DNA from: an uncultured Clostridia bacterium
GTDB lineage: Bacteria > Bacillota > Clostridia > Oscillospirales > Ruminococcaceae
Assembly: GCA_947627465.1 (NCBI GenBank)
Contig: CANQWD010000004.1
Span: 51,165 to 115,164 of the forward strand
Direction of reading: 5' to 3'
Length of the DNA: 64,000 nucleotides
A model generated the notes under the pieces. It was not told where the DNA came from. It worked only from the letters and a program-made list of their open reading frames with translations, and ran no database searches. The translations under genes were made by a program, and so were the position numbers. Shown here piece by piece: positions 1 to 7,917 of the stretch (position 1 is the stretch's first letter; each line of letters begins with the position of its first letter).

Positions 1-1
1 C

Positions 2-79
2 GAGGAAATAAGCCGAAAACTGACAAGGGAGTTTGCCCAAAAAAGAAAAGCAGCCGCCGAAAAACGCGGAGAGGAATAA
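2..79 (+). CDS. C-terminal tail of an upstream gene, possibly coaD
   Basis: An open frame enters from the left edge and stops with TAA at 77-79. Its last 25 residues are highly charged (Lys/Arg/Glu rich) and read as the end of a soluble protein. It ends 24 bases before the next start, so the two are probably co-transcribed. In many Clostridia the next gene's family sits directly after coaD (phosphopantetheine adenylyltransferase), so coaD is the contextual guess. The tail itself carries no diagnostic motif, so the identity is inference only. Confidence 0.45.
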   Translation, partial: EEISRKLTREFAQKRKAAAEKRGEE

Positions 80-103
80 TTATCGGGAAAGGACAAAATC
101 ATC

Positions 104-616
104 ATGGAAAACAACTATGCAATAGAGGAACTTATAGACGCTCTTGAGGATCTTATTCACGACGCGGTGCGCGTGCCGTTCGGCAAAAAGAGCATGATCG
201 ACGTTGACAAGGTAGCCGATATAGTATCAGACATCAGAATAGCTCTGCCTACGGAGATCAAACAGGCGCAGAACGTCGTCGCCGACAAAAACAACATAAT
301 CGCCGACGCTAAGCGCGAAGCCGAACTTATTATACGCAAGGCCGAACAGCGCCGCGCGGAGCTTATCGATAACAACGAAATTATGAAAGAGGCGCAGCGC
401 CGTTCCACGGAGATCATCAGACAGGCGCAAAATCAGGCTATTGACACTCGCGCGTCCACTACCGAATTCGCCGACAAGATGCTTGGAAAAATAGAGACTT
501 TGCTTGCCGACGATATCAACAAGATCAGAGTTCTCCGTACCGGAATCAGCGGTTCTATGAACGGCATTCCCACGCCCCCTCAAAACATTGCTCCTCTTGA
601 AAAACCGGGAGAATAA
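104..616 (+). CDS. Coiled-coil 'ATPase subunit-like' protein of the coaD neighbourhood
   Basis: A 170-residue protein that is mostly helical, with a long central Ala/Glu/Lys/Arg-rich coiled coil (about residues 60-125). It resembles the small clostridial proteins annotated loosely as 'ATPase' or V-ATPase subunit H-like that follow coaD: an N-terminal helix, then an ALPxEIKQA segment, then EA/KA heptads. The family has no proven function; the coiled coil is DivIVA/subunit-H-like and gives no enzymatic motif. No signal peptide or membrane segment is visible. The start follows a weakly purine-rich stretch (GGGAAAGGA) upstream. A hairpin at 637-687 followed by a T-rich stretch probably ends the transcript. 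Confidence 0.6.
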   Translation: MENNYAIEELIDALEDLIHDAVRVPFGKKSMIDVDKVADIVSDIRIALPTEIKQAQNVVADKNNIIADAKREAELIIRKAEQRRAELIDNNEIMKEAQRRSTEIIRQAQNQAIDTRASTTEFADKMLGKIETLLADDINKIRVLRTGISGSMNGIPTPPQNIAPLEKPGE

Positions 617-636
617 ACGTCTGTTTTTTATCTTTT

Positions 637-687
637 GGGCATCTCTAAAAATCTCGTTTGAGCAAAAACCGGTTTTTAGAGGTGCCC
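637..687 (+). terminator. Hairpin terminator made of a dispersed inverted repeat
   Basis: The arms GGGCATCTCTAAAAA and TTTTTAGAGGTGCCC pair (one G-U) and are followed by TTTTATAATTTT, so this can serve as a rho-independent terminator for the gene ending at 616. The same arm sequence also bounds a larger element at 37169-37276, so it is probably a small repeat family recruited as a terminator. Confidence 0.65.
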
Positions 688-705
688 TTTTATAATTTTG
701 ATATC

Positions 706-769
706 CGCATTTCAAAACCAATGATTTCTCCCCCGCGAAGCGGGAGAGAAAATGTTATTTTGAAGTGCG
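706..769. repeat. Short nested inverted repeat
   Basis: The outer arms CGCATTTCAAAA (706-717) and TTTTGAAGTGCG (758-769) pair with one mismatch and enclose an inner palindrome built around CCCCGC-GAA-GCGGG. It lies just upstream of the sigK promoter region. Its architecture (outer arms plus a GC-rich inner hairpin) is like that of the element at 37169-37276, but the sequence differs. Confidence 0.45.
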
Positions 770-782
770 ATTTTTATGTAAT

Positions 783-842
783 ACTGCCCAAGCGTTGTCG
801 AATATAATAATTTATCGCAGACTTTTGTCGAACTTCGGGAGG
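783..842 (+). promoter_or_regulatory. Upstream region of the sigK 5' half with two Spo0A-box-like sites
   Basis: Two direct copies of TGTCGAA occur at 796-802 and 826-832, 30 bases apart (about three helical turns). The second, within TTTTGTCGAAC, matches the Spo0A box TTTGTCGAA exactly; the first has one difference. A sigma-E-like promoter can also be drawn (AATACT, 15-base spacer, AATATAAT at 801-808), but this is a weak match. A ribosome binding site GGAGGG (837-842) precedes ATG 848. Spo0A control of sigK would differ from B. subtilis, where SigE and SpoIIID act. Confidence 0.45.
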
Positions 843-847
843 GCTTT

Positions 848-1219
848 ATGGGTATTTTACTGCTTAAACTGGCACTGCAAAATTTGTTATTTTTCGGGCT
901 GCATTTTGAGGGAAAAAATATGTTCCCAAAACAGCTGTCGTCAAAAGAGGAGGCTGAATGTATCAAGGAAATGTCGGAGGGAAACGAACAAGCCCGCAAT
1001 AAGCTGATAATTCATAATTTGCGGCTGGTGGCTTATATCGTAAACAAAAATTATCCCGACGCCCGCGACCCCGACGACCTTGTGTCTATCGGAACTATCG
1101 GACTTATCCGCGCCGTTGAGACTTTTGATTTCCGAAAGGGAAATCAATTCAGTACTTATGCTTCAAAATGTATAGATAATGCTATTGCACACTTTCGGAA
1201 ACATTTCCTTGCAGCTTAA
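848..1219 (+). CDS. sigK: Sigma-K, N-terminal half (interrupted gene)
   Basis: This encodes the first part of the late mother-cell sporulation sigma factor. Residues 1-24 are a hydrophobic pro-sequence (LLLKLALQNLLFFGLHF) that in the family is removed by SpoIVFB. Then come FPKQLSSKEE and region 2 (ARNKLIIHNLRLVAYIV, DLVSIGTIGLIRAVETFD, FSTYASKCIDN). The match to sigma-K ends at CIDN (codon 1178-1180); the last 12 codons (AIAHFRKHFLAA) are read into the inserted element. Regions 3-4 are missing here and found at 7933-8292. Joining at the shared TAAT gives a 233-residue protein that aligns to B. subtilis SigK across the junction without a gap. Alone, this half lacks -35 recognition and should be inactive. 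Confidence 0.9.
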   Translation: MGILLLKLALQNLLFFGLHFEGKNMFPKQLSSKEEAECIKEMSEGNEQARNKLIIHNLRLVAYIVNKNYPDARDPDDLVSIGTIGLIRAVETFDFRKGNQFSTYASKCIDNAIAHFRKHFLAA

Positions 1220-1248
1220 ATGCCTGTCAAAGCGGGCGTATATCAATA

Positions 1249-2892
1249 TTATTCGCACGCCGCCTTGATAAAAATATGCGCGTTTTCTCCGTCCCACTCT
1301 ATGCGGTCGATTATCTGCCGCATAAAATTGCGCTTCTCAACTACCGTTAAGCTATCGAAACACTCTTTGAATTTTTTCAGCGAGTTCAGAATATTGTCGA
1401 TAAGATTATCTCGCTCGATATTTTCCGCGCCGACAGACACAAGTTCGGTAATCTCTTTTTTGAGCGTTTTTATTTCTCCGTCAAGGCTCTCTATTTCGGC
1501 TTTAGTGTAAGAGACCATTGCCGCGCTGTCTTCGGATTTGGCGAGAGCTTCCATTAAATTAGCGATCATTTTTTGCTTTACGGCGATCTGCTTTTGCAGG
1601 TCGGATATTTTTTCGGAATTGTCGGCGGCGCTGTTATTCGAATGTTTCATCAATAAATTCAACTGCTTTCCCACAACCGAATTCGGCTGACTGAATTTCA
1701 GGATCTCGTCGCAAATTAACTTGTCTAGCACGTTTCCGTTGACGTTTTTCATCTCGCATTTCGATTTGCGCGAACGCTCTTTAAATTCGCACATATAGCA
1801 AAATGTTTGAGTGCTGTCGGCGTTTTTTCGCTTGTTGGAATTGACGCGCGGGCGCATTATACTGCCGCAATTCGCACAGCGGACAAGTCCCGAAAAAATG
1901 CTGATCTCGTTTCGCACGGGACGGTAAAACGTTTTGTGCGCGTTCTCTCCTATCAAATTCTGCGCCTTTATCCATACGTCCGAGGGGATAATTCCCGTGT
2001 GCTTTCCCAGTGCGATTATCCATTCCTCCGGGGGAGTTCGGCGCTGCTGTCTGCCGGTTTGAGCGGTTCGGCGAAACGGCATAAGACCGCGCTTGCCGTC
2101 CGTTTCGGACAGCTCGAAGCAAACGCTACTTGAAAGGTCGTTGAAATAATCAATAGCGGATTTATCGGCAATACAATAAACGGGGTTTTTCAGAATATCT
2201 TTGACTGCCCGCAGGCGAAATTCGCGCCTCTCGCGGGTCTTTATATCGTGTTGAATAAGCCAAGCTGCGACTTTTGTCATTGACTGAAATTCCAAGAATT
2301 TTTCGTAGATCATTTTAACGGTTTTTATTTCGGCGGGCACTTGTTTTAACTTATACGCGGAGCGTTTTTTGCCCTCGCCGTCGATTATCTCCGTTTTTTC
2401 ACCGACATACCCGAGCGGCGTCACACCGCCGAGCCAGCGCCCGGTTCGCGCCAGCAAAATAAGATTATCGCGTACTCTTTCGGCAATGGTTTCGCGCTCC
2501 AACTGCGCGAAAACCGCCGCTATATTCATCATTGCTCTGCCCATTGAGGTCGAGGTGTCGAACTGCTCCTTTATGCAGATAAACGCGGTGTGCATACCGT
2601 TCAGCTCTTCGATAAGGTTCGCGAAGTCGCCGACGTTGCGGCTTATCCTGTCCAAGCGGTAAACGACTATGCAATCGAAAGGAGCTTTTTTCGCTTCGGT
2701 CATCATCGCGCGGAACTGCGGTCTGTCAAGGTTTTTCGCGGAAAATCCCTCGTCTTCGTAAATAAAAATCTCATTGTCCGCCGCTTCGGGGAAATGACTT
2801 GAAATGTACTCTCGGCAAAGCTGTATCTGGTTTCCTATGCTCTCGCCTTTGCCCGTGAATTTCGATTTTCTGGAATATATAGCGGTCTTCAT
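1249..2892 (-). CDS. Large serine recombinase (SpoIVCA-type), sigK element
   Basis: A 547-residue large serine recombinase. It has an N-terminal catalytic resolvase domain (about 1-145) with the nucleophile serine in AIYSRKS and the conserved DGFSAKNLDRPQF and YRLDRISR motifs. A recombinase domain follows (LGYV near residue 162 onward), then a zinc-ribbon with CANC and CYMC cysteines (about 335-385). A C-terminal coiled coil (about 410-500) is the type that controls synapsis in phage integrases. It is convergent with the sigK 5' half and ends 29 bases from that half's stop, the usual integrase position next to the attachment site. AAAGGAG precedes ATG. By family and location it should excise the element to rebuild sigK; the closest role model is SpoIVCA / C. 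difficile CD1231. Confidence 0.92.
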   Translation of the reverse strand: MKTAIYSRKSKFTGKGESIGNQIQLCREYISSHFPEAADNEIFIYEDEGFSAKNLDRPQFRAMMTEAKKAPFDCIVVYRLDRISRNVGDFANLIEELNGMHTAFICIKEQFDTSTSMGRAMMNIAAVFAQLERETIAERVRDNLILLARTGRWLGGVTPLGYVGEKTEIIDGEGKKRSAYKLKQVPAEIKTVKMIYEKFLEFQSMTKVAAWLIQHDIKTRERREFRLRAVKDILKNPVYCIADKSAIDYFNDLSSSVCFELSETDGKRGLMPFRRTAQTGRQQRRTPPEEWIIALGKHTGIIPSDVWIKAQNLIGENAHKTFYRPVRNEISIFSGLVRCANCGSIMRPRVNSNKRKNADSTQTFCYMCEFKERSRKSKCEMKNVNGNVLDKLICDEILKFSQPNSVVGKQLNLLMKHSNNSAADNSEKISDLQKQIAVKQKMIANLMEALAKSEDSAAMVSYTKAEIESLDGEIKTLKKEITELVSVGAENIERDNLIDNILNSLKKFKECFDSLTVVEKRNFMRQIIDRIEWDGENAHIFIKAACE

Positions 2893-3020
2893 TTTACTGC
2901 TCCTTTCTGCGGTTATTTTAGATTATAATATTTTTATGGAAGATATGTCTAAAAATGCGTTTCGTGTAATTATGTACAAACTCCGCCGCATATTATAAAA
3001 ATGCCAAGGAGTTGACAGCA

Positions 3021-3215
3021 ATGTCCAAGTCTCAGAAAATAAACGTTATTATACATTTGCCCGAGGACAAGAGATCACTTGAAGCGCTTCAAGAGAAAAC
3101 GAACGAGCTGTTCTGCAAAATCGTGGAAAAGAAGTTAAAAAACGCCGGTCTCTCCTACAAAGAAAGAGCCTATGTGGTAAAGAAGATCATCGAGAATTTG
3201 AAATCCGCTGCATAA
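3021..3215 (+). CDS. Small helical protein of the sigK element; candidate recombination directionality factor
   Basis: A 64-residue protein, predicted almost entirely helical and basic, with no domain I can name. ATG 3021 is chosen because AAGGAG (3006-3011) lies 9 bases upstream; a TTG at 3012 is in frame but overlaps the end of that site. The gene is divergent from the recombinase and shares its upstream region. In C. difficile the skin element encodes a small protein (CD1234) that acts as directionality factor for excision. Size and position suggest the same role here, but I see no sequence proof. A CATATTAT box upstream (about 2987-2994) could be a sigma-E -10, weakly. Alternative: a small DNA-binding regulator of the recombinase. 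Confidence 0.6.
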   Translation: MSKSQKINVIIHLPEDKRSLEALQEKTNELFCKIVEKKLKNAGLSYKERAYVVKKIIENLKSAA

Positions 3216-3221
3216 TTTTAA

Positions 3222-3349
3222 GGCAACACCGCGCGCGAAACGCGGTCTTTGTGCGGTGTTGCTTGAACAAAAAAACGCGGAAGAAGATTCTCCGCGTTTT
3301 TGTTTGCGTAAAAAGATCGAAACGCGGGAATTTAAACGTTCCCGCGTTT
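3222..3349. terminator. Three consecutive hairpins between convergent genes
   Basis: Three inverted repeats follow one another. GGCAACACCGC pairs with GCGGTGTTGC (3222-3262). AAAACGCGGA pairs with TCCGCGTTTT (3272-3300). AAACGCGGGAA pairs with TTCCCGCGTTT (3320-3349). The middle one has A and T runs on both sides, so it can terminate in both directions. They separate the 64-residue gene from the mannanase 3' end. The last two share an AACGCGG core, which suggests duplication. Confidence 0.65.
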
Positions 3350-3380
3350 CATTTGCCATTATGTTATTTTGTGCTTGCGA

Positions 3381-6300
3381 TTATCCGGGATAGCAGCAGC
3401 ATACGGAGTAAACCGTGATGCCGTCGTCCTTTGCTCCGACATTGATCCTGTCGAGGGATCCGAAATCGGAACCAAACGCGCTTACCATATCCTTGTAGCT
3501 GAACTTCGCATAATTGTGACCGTTGGCAGTGCCGTTTTCAAACGACTGAACCTTTGCCCAATTTGCGCCGCCCGACCAGCTTTGCAGAATAAGCTCAAGA
3601 TCGGAACCGGTGTACTCTACATAGAAGTAGCTGTCAGAAGTAATGGAGCTTGCCTCGAATTTGCCGCCATTCTTTGCAAGGTCAATGCTTACTGCCTGAC
3701 CCCACGCGCCGCAGCTCGCTTCGCCCCAGAATGCCGATACATAAGGATCGCTTTCCGTGGGCTTGTCATCGTCCTTATCGTCGTCCTTGTCGTCATCCTT
3801 GTCGTCATCCTTGTCGTCATTGCCGCTGTCGCCGCCGGTTACATAACTTGCGCTGTAAACAGTTATAGCGTCCTCAATTGCCGCAATATGGAATCTGTCA
3901 AGCTTGCCGCTGAAATCGGAAGAACCGAATTCGCTTACCATATCTGCATAGCTGAACTTAGCATACTTGTGACCGTTTGCGCTGCCTGTTTCATAAGGAG
4001 TTACACGCGCCCAGCCTTCAGCGCCCGACCAGCTTTGAAGGATCAATCCAATGCTGCCGTCGCCTTTGTATTCAACATACACATAACCGTCTTTGGTAAA
4101 TACAGACGGATCGAAGTCGCCGCCGATCTTCTTGGTATCAAGAGATACCGCTTGATTCCATGCGCCGCAGGACGCATTGCCGCTGAAGAAGTTCGTTGTT
4201 TCTTCCTTATCGTCATCGCCTGTGGGAGCGATAACTTCTGTTTTGAGCGTTGCTCCGCATACCGTACACTCGGTATGCTTAGAACCGCTTGTTGTTGCGG
4301 TGGGCTTCTTATCAACAATCCAATCGCTTTCGTTGTGTCCCTTTGCGTGAATGGTTTCGGTGTAAGTGTCGCCGCAGTCGCCGCAAGTATACGTTATAAT
4401 TCCATCTGTTGTGCAAGTCGCTTCCTTAGTGATCTTGGAAGTATAATTGTGAGTGTGGGGCTTTATGGGATCTACAAACTCGCGCTTCTCGGTATGACCG
4501 CATCTTTCGCACTTGTAGATCGAATAACCCGCTTCGGTTTCGGTAGGCTCTACCTTGCTTGAGAACTTCATATCGTGTCCAAGAGAGGGAATAGCCTCTG
4601 TATATGTATCGCCGCATTCACATGTAAATGTAACGGTACCCTGTTCGGTGCAAGTTGCCGATTTTGTTACCTTAGACGTATAGCTGTGTACATGAACGTC
4701 GCCGCCCTTATTAACGGTAAGCGTAAATACCGCTTCTTTATCGTTGCTAAATTTGAATACGAGATCATAAGTACCGTTATCAAGTGTTGCAAGATATTGA
4801 CCGTTTATCATTGTCTGACTGCCGTTAACGGAGTAATCAACACCGCCTACAAGCGTCTTATTGCCGTTGGAAACGGAATCTACGCTCTTTCCGTTAAGCA
4901 CAAGATCAACTCTGACGCCGGAGGTTTTGCCGTCATAAGTTCCGCTTGTATTGATGATGTATGGATCAAGGTCGATAGGCTTATCGTCCTTATATCCCAT
5001 AATGTTATCTAAATAATATACGCCTGTTGTAACACTGCCGCCGTTGCCCGCATAAAGCGAGAACTGGTTGATTTTGGTCGTATCAAGCTTTGCGTTGCTG
5101 CTTTCCTGCCAACTTGCGAGCTTGAACTCGTCAAACGGAACCTTAATGGTTTTAACACCCGTAAAATCTACCGTGATGTTTTTCTCGAAATATTTGTCGT
5201 TAGCGTCGCGCAGCTGCAAAGTGAAGCTGTTGCCCGAACCGTCGCCCTCGATATCAAACGAAATGCCTTTGAACGAGCTCATATCTTTAGCCGCTATCGG
5301 GTGGTTAACGCCGCAATATCCATCGCTGCCTGCAACGTTATAGGTAAATGCCAAAGCCTTGCTGCCGTTTTTGTCAACAAGCTTAAGACCTACCTCATTA
5401 CCGCCCTCATTCTTGGAATATGCCGCCCAAAGATCGTCGTCGCTCTCATATTTCTCGAACGTATCAAGCTCGTCGAGACCAGTCGTATCGGAAACGGCAA
5501 CGTTCAATATGCTGTCCTCGCCCTCATAGAAGTCAAACGTGATCTCTTTCGCGCCCGTTTTCAAGGTCTTGAGGAAAGACGCGCTGATAGTAACCGTATC
5601 GCCGTCTACAGTGTAATCGGAATTTTCGGAGAGTTTCTTGCCGTCAAACAAAAGTCCTCTAAACTCGCTTGTTTTCTTGTCCATTGTAATAACAATGTCA
5701 CTGCAGGACTTGGGGTTTATGTCGACAGAAACGTCCGTAGGAGAAATTGTGGGTTTGGGAAGCTGGCTGTCCATTGTTATAACGGAGAACTTAGGAGAGT
5801 TGCCCGCCGTCATAATGATCTTCGCGCTGTGCTTTGTAAGCTCTTTGTCCTTAAGGAACGAAGACTTGATTTTAATGGTGTTTCCGTCCTTTGTGTAGTT
5901 GGAGCTTGAAAGCGTTTTGCCGTCAAATTCAACGCCGTTTATACTGCCCTCGTTGACTGTTACTTTTACTGTAACATCCTGTCCCGAAGCTCTGTCATAA
6001 GTATATTCGGACTGATCTGTGATGTTGATAATGTTCTTTTCGTTCATTATCTTAGCGGTGCCCATAAGAAGTTTTCTTGTGGACTCCGTCGCCGTTCCCT
6101 CGGGACCGTAAACGGTGTAGCCGTCATAGTCTTGATAAAGGCTTCCGTCATCGAGGTAAGAAGCGATCATCCAATAGTTGAAGCCCTGATATTCGATATC
6201 CTCGAACGTCTTGCCCGTAATTATATCCATCCACTTCTGATAAGTAGAATCGCGCTTGGTTTTATCGGTAAGACCAAATTCTTCAAAGATAACGGGCTTA

Positions 6301-7379
6301 TTGTATTTTTGTGTGGTTTCGGCATGGCGCTTGATCCAATTCGTATCGTCCTCGCCGCTGTCGCCGAATTTCAAGCCCCATTGATCCACATACATGTGAG
6401 GCGTACCGAAGTCAACGGTTTTCAAAGACATCAGCTTATCGAAATCCGCGCCTTCATAGCCGGAATAGGGGTAGTTGGGAAGTCCGGAAGAATTTATTTC
6501 GTTTCCGCTCAGATTGTAAAATCCCTCGTCGCCGACAGATACCATGTGATTGGGATCAAGAGATTTTACATAAGCGCTCATTTCCTTTACCCAATTATAA
6601 AGTATATCGTCCTCGCAGCCGATATCGGCAGGACAGCGCGGCTCGTTGGAAAGTTCCCAAGCAAATACTGCCGAAGAATTCTTTAAAGTCTCGCCGGTAT
6701 AATAATTTTTGTGGTTAAGGAGAGTTTTAACGTAGTCTTTATACCAGCCTTTCATTGTTTCGTTAGTATAAAACTCACAACAATCGGTTGTTTGTACTTT
6801 ACCGGAGGATACCGATTTACCTTGCAGCATCTGATACCATTTTACATACTGACCCATGCCGCCGAACGCTTCCCAATAGTTGGTGAACGTAATGATAAGC
6901 TTCATATCATGTTCTTCGGCTTGTTTGATAATGTAATCGAGGCGGCGCAAACCGTCCGCGCCCTCGTTGACCTTGGGCTTTTTCTCGTCGTCATCCCAAT
7001 ACTGGAAGTATATGCCGTCTTTTTGACCGTCACCGTCGTTATTGCCTTCAAACACAGGATAACCGTTTTTGTCTACTTTGCCGGTTTTTCTGCCGACATC
7101 AAGGTTGCCCCAAATTCTTATTACCTTAAGTCCCATATCCTTTGCGTTGTCAAATACATTTTTGACTTCGCTGTCGGACTTGTACGTAAGATAATAGCAG
7201 TTAGTGCCTCCATAGTAGTACGGACTTCCATCGCACATAAAGCACCCGTTGTCTGCATAAACAAAATCTTCGGGATAAGTTTGTGCAGAAGTAATGCGAT
7301 TTATCAACGGAATTGATGCTGCCACAACTACTGCTGCAACTGCGCCCGAGACAAACCGTTTCATGAATGTTTTACCCAC
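3381..7379 (-). CDS. Secreted multimodular GH5 endo-beta-1,4-mannanase
   Basis: A 1332-residue exported enzyme. The signal peptide is at about 1-32. A GH5 (subfamily 7 mannanase-like) catalytic domain spans about 38-450, with GGTNCYYL, the acid/base in WELSNEPR (E246), GTPHMYVDQWG and the nucleophile in FEEFG (E367). Two X2-type Ig-like modules follow (about 455-540 and 545-635), then a CBM11/CIA30-like beta-sandwich (about 640-790) and a third X2 module. Next are Cys/His repeats of the CxxC...H(T/S)Y type (about 890-1060). Two duplicated C-terminal 100-residue modules (SCGAW...QAVS, LILQSWSG) are joined by an Asp/Lys linker and are probably carbohydrate binding. The GTG start at 7379 is preceded by AAGGAGG, 8 bases away. 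It is cargo inside the sigK element. Mannan is the likely substrate; glucan activity cannot be excluded. Confidence 0.88.
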   Translation of the reverse strand: MGKTFMKRFVSGAVAAVVVAASIPLINRITSAQTYPEDFVYADNGCFMCDGSPYYYGGTNCYYLTYKSDSEVKNVFDNAKDMGLKVIRIWGNLDVGRKTGKVDKNGYPVFEGNNDGDGQKDGIYFQYWDDDEKKPKVNEGADGLRRLDYIIKQAEEHDMKLIITFTNYWEAFGGMGQYVKWYQMLQGKSVSSGKVQTTDCCEFYTNETMKGWYKDYVKTLLNHKNYYTGETLKNSSAVFAWELSNEPRCPADIGCEDDILYNWVKEMSAYVKSLDPNHMVSVGDEGFYNLSGNEINSSGLPNYPYSGYEGADFDKLMSLKTVDFGTPHMYVDQWGLKFGDSGEDDTNWIKRHAETTQKYNKPVIFEEFGLTDKTKRDSTYQKWMDIITGKTFEDIEYQGFNYWMIASYLDDGSLYQDYDGYTVYGPEGTATESTRKLLMGTAKIMNEKNIINITDQSEYTYDRASGQDVTVKVTVNEGSINGVEFDGKTLSSSNYTKDGNTIKIKSSFLKDKELTKHSAKIIMTAGNSPKFSVITMDSQLPKPTISPTDVSVDINPKSCSDIVITMDKKTSEFRGLLFDGKKLSENSDYTVDGDTVTISASFLKTLKTGAKEITFDFYEGEDSILNVAVSDTTGLDELDTFEKYESDDDLWAAYSKNEGGNEVGLKLVDKNGSKALAFTYNVAGSDGYCGVNHPIAAKDMSSFKGISFDIEGDGSGNSFTLQLRDANDKYFEKNITVDFTGVKTIKVPFDEFKLASWQESSNAKLDTTKINQFSLYAGNGGSVTTGVYYLDNIMGYKDDKPIDLDPYIINTSGTYDGKTSGVRVDLVLNGKSVDSVSNGNKTLVGGVDYSVNGSQTMINGQYLATLDNGTYDLVFKFSNDKEAVFTLTVNKGGDVHVHSYTSKVTKSATCTEQGTVTFTCECGDTYTEAIPSLGHDMKFSSKVEPTETEAGYSIYKCERCGHTEKREFVDPIKPHTHNYTSKITKEATCTTDGIITYTCGDCGDTYTETIHAKGHNESDWIVDKKPTATTSGSKHTECTVCGATLKTEVIAPTGDDDKEETTNFFSGNASCGAWNQAVSLDTKKIGGDFDPSVFTKDGYVYVEYKGDGSIGLILQSWSGAEGWARVTPYETGSANGHKYAKFSYADMVSEFGSSDFSGKLDRFHIAAIEDAITVYSASYVTGGDSGNDDKDDDKDDDKDDDKDDDKPTESDPYVSAFWGEASCGAWGQAVSIDLAKNGGKFEASSITSDSYFYVEYTGSDLELILQSWSGGANWAKVQSFENGTANGHNYAKFSYKDMVSAFGSDFGSLDRINVGAKDDGITVYSVCCCYPG

Positions 7380-7412
7380 CGCGTTTTCCTCCTTAACTTA
7401 AAAACACACTTT

Positions 7413-7514
7413 AGTAATCGTTTTCAGTTAACCTAATATTAACTGTGATTTTATTTTATCACAGCTTTTGATTTAAGTCAATATAATTTTCAAAAAATGT
7501 GTAATCGTTTTCAG
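7413..7514 (-). promoter_or_regulatory. Mannanase promoter with two cre/LacI-type operators and a palindrome on the -10
   Basis: On the minus strand the -35 TTGACT (7477-7482) and -10 TAAAAT (7454-7459) are 17 bases apart. Two copies of TGAAAACGATTAC lie on either side: 7501-7514 matches the CcpA cre consensus TGWNANCGNTNWCA fully, and 7413-7426 differs at the last base. A palindrome CTGTGAT-N8-ATCACAG (7444-7465) covers the -10. This points to repression by CcpA or a LacI-family sugar regulator, plus a second regulator. It shows ordinary nutrient control of a gene sitting inside a sporulation-excised element. Confidence 0.7.
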
Positions 7515-7917
7515 TTTTTCTCTGTTTGTTACAATTTTCCAACTCTATCTTTGTTGATTATTGCTATATGTTATTTTCAAAGTAGAAAATTTTAGGTAAA
7601 TGCTCATAATATTTACCTAATCTGTTAGGTAAATATCAGCTTATAATTTACTTAAATTATAGAGCTACATTACTTAAAATATTTTTGGCAGTATTTCTTT
7701 GTACCTCGCATGACGGAGAAAACAGCCGAATATATTATTCATATAATCACCGCGTCTTGTTCTGTTGATCAAGAGCCGCTGAACGCTTGTCCGATCTCCA
7801 AGGGGTAAGCTTTTCAAAATCGGACGAGAACAAAAGTGCGCGGGCGGGGTATTTTGTTCCGACGACCCTACATTATTATATAAGCGGCGCTGCAAGCGTT
7901 TCCGTTGATGTGTAATA
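7515..7917. other. About 400 bases without a supported gene at the right end of the element
   Basis: The part to about 7660 is AT rich with short repeats of TTTACCTAA / TTAGGTAAA, including the inverted pair TAGGTAAATGCTCATAATATTTACCTA. The remainder has higher GC content. A 73-codon open frame on the minus strand (7674-7895) has no ribosome binding site and I do not accept it as a gene, although this stretch could be a dispersed repeat. The right attachment site is expected at the end, near 7920. Confidence 0.4.

Noticed and set aside
765..1007. Alternative frame over the start of sigK
   Set aside because: No ribosome binding site and no homology; the sigma-K frame with GGAGGG and pro-sequence is clearly the real one.
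1178..1182. AATGC shared with 7932-7936 as the sigK crossover
   Set aside because: The two copies are in different codon phases, so the join would shift the reading frame of sigK.
1193..1197. TTTCG shared with 7939-7943 as the sigK crossover
   Set aside because: It is in frame, but the fused protein would be one residue short against sigma-K at CIDN-x-HFRK; the TAAT join aligns without a gap. Kept only as a second choice.
3760..3830. Repeat of GTCGTCCTT units as a possible CRISPR or satellite
   Set aside because: It is the in-frame Asp-Asp-Lys linker of the mannanase; units are too short and there are no spacers.
3369..4562. 397-codon open frame antisense to the mannanase
   Set aside because: It is a shadow of the module repeats and the Asp/Lys linker; composition (VILVVILVVI) comes from the antisense of Asp-rich codons.
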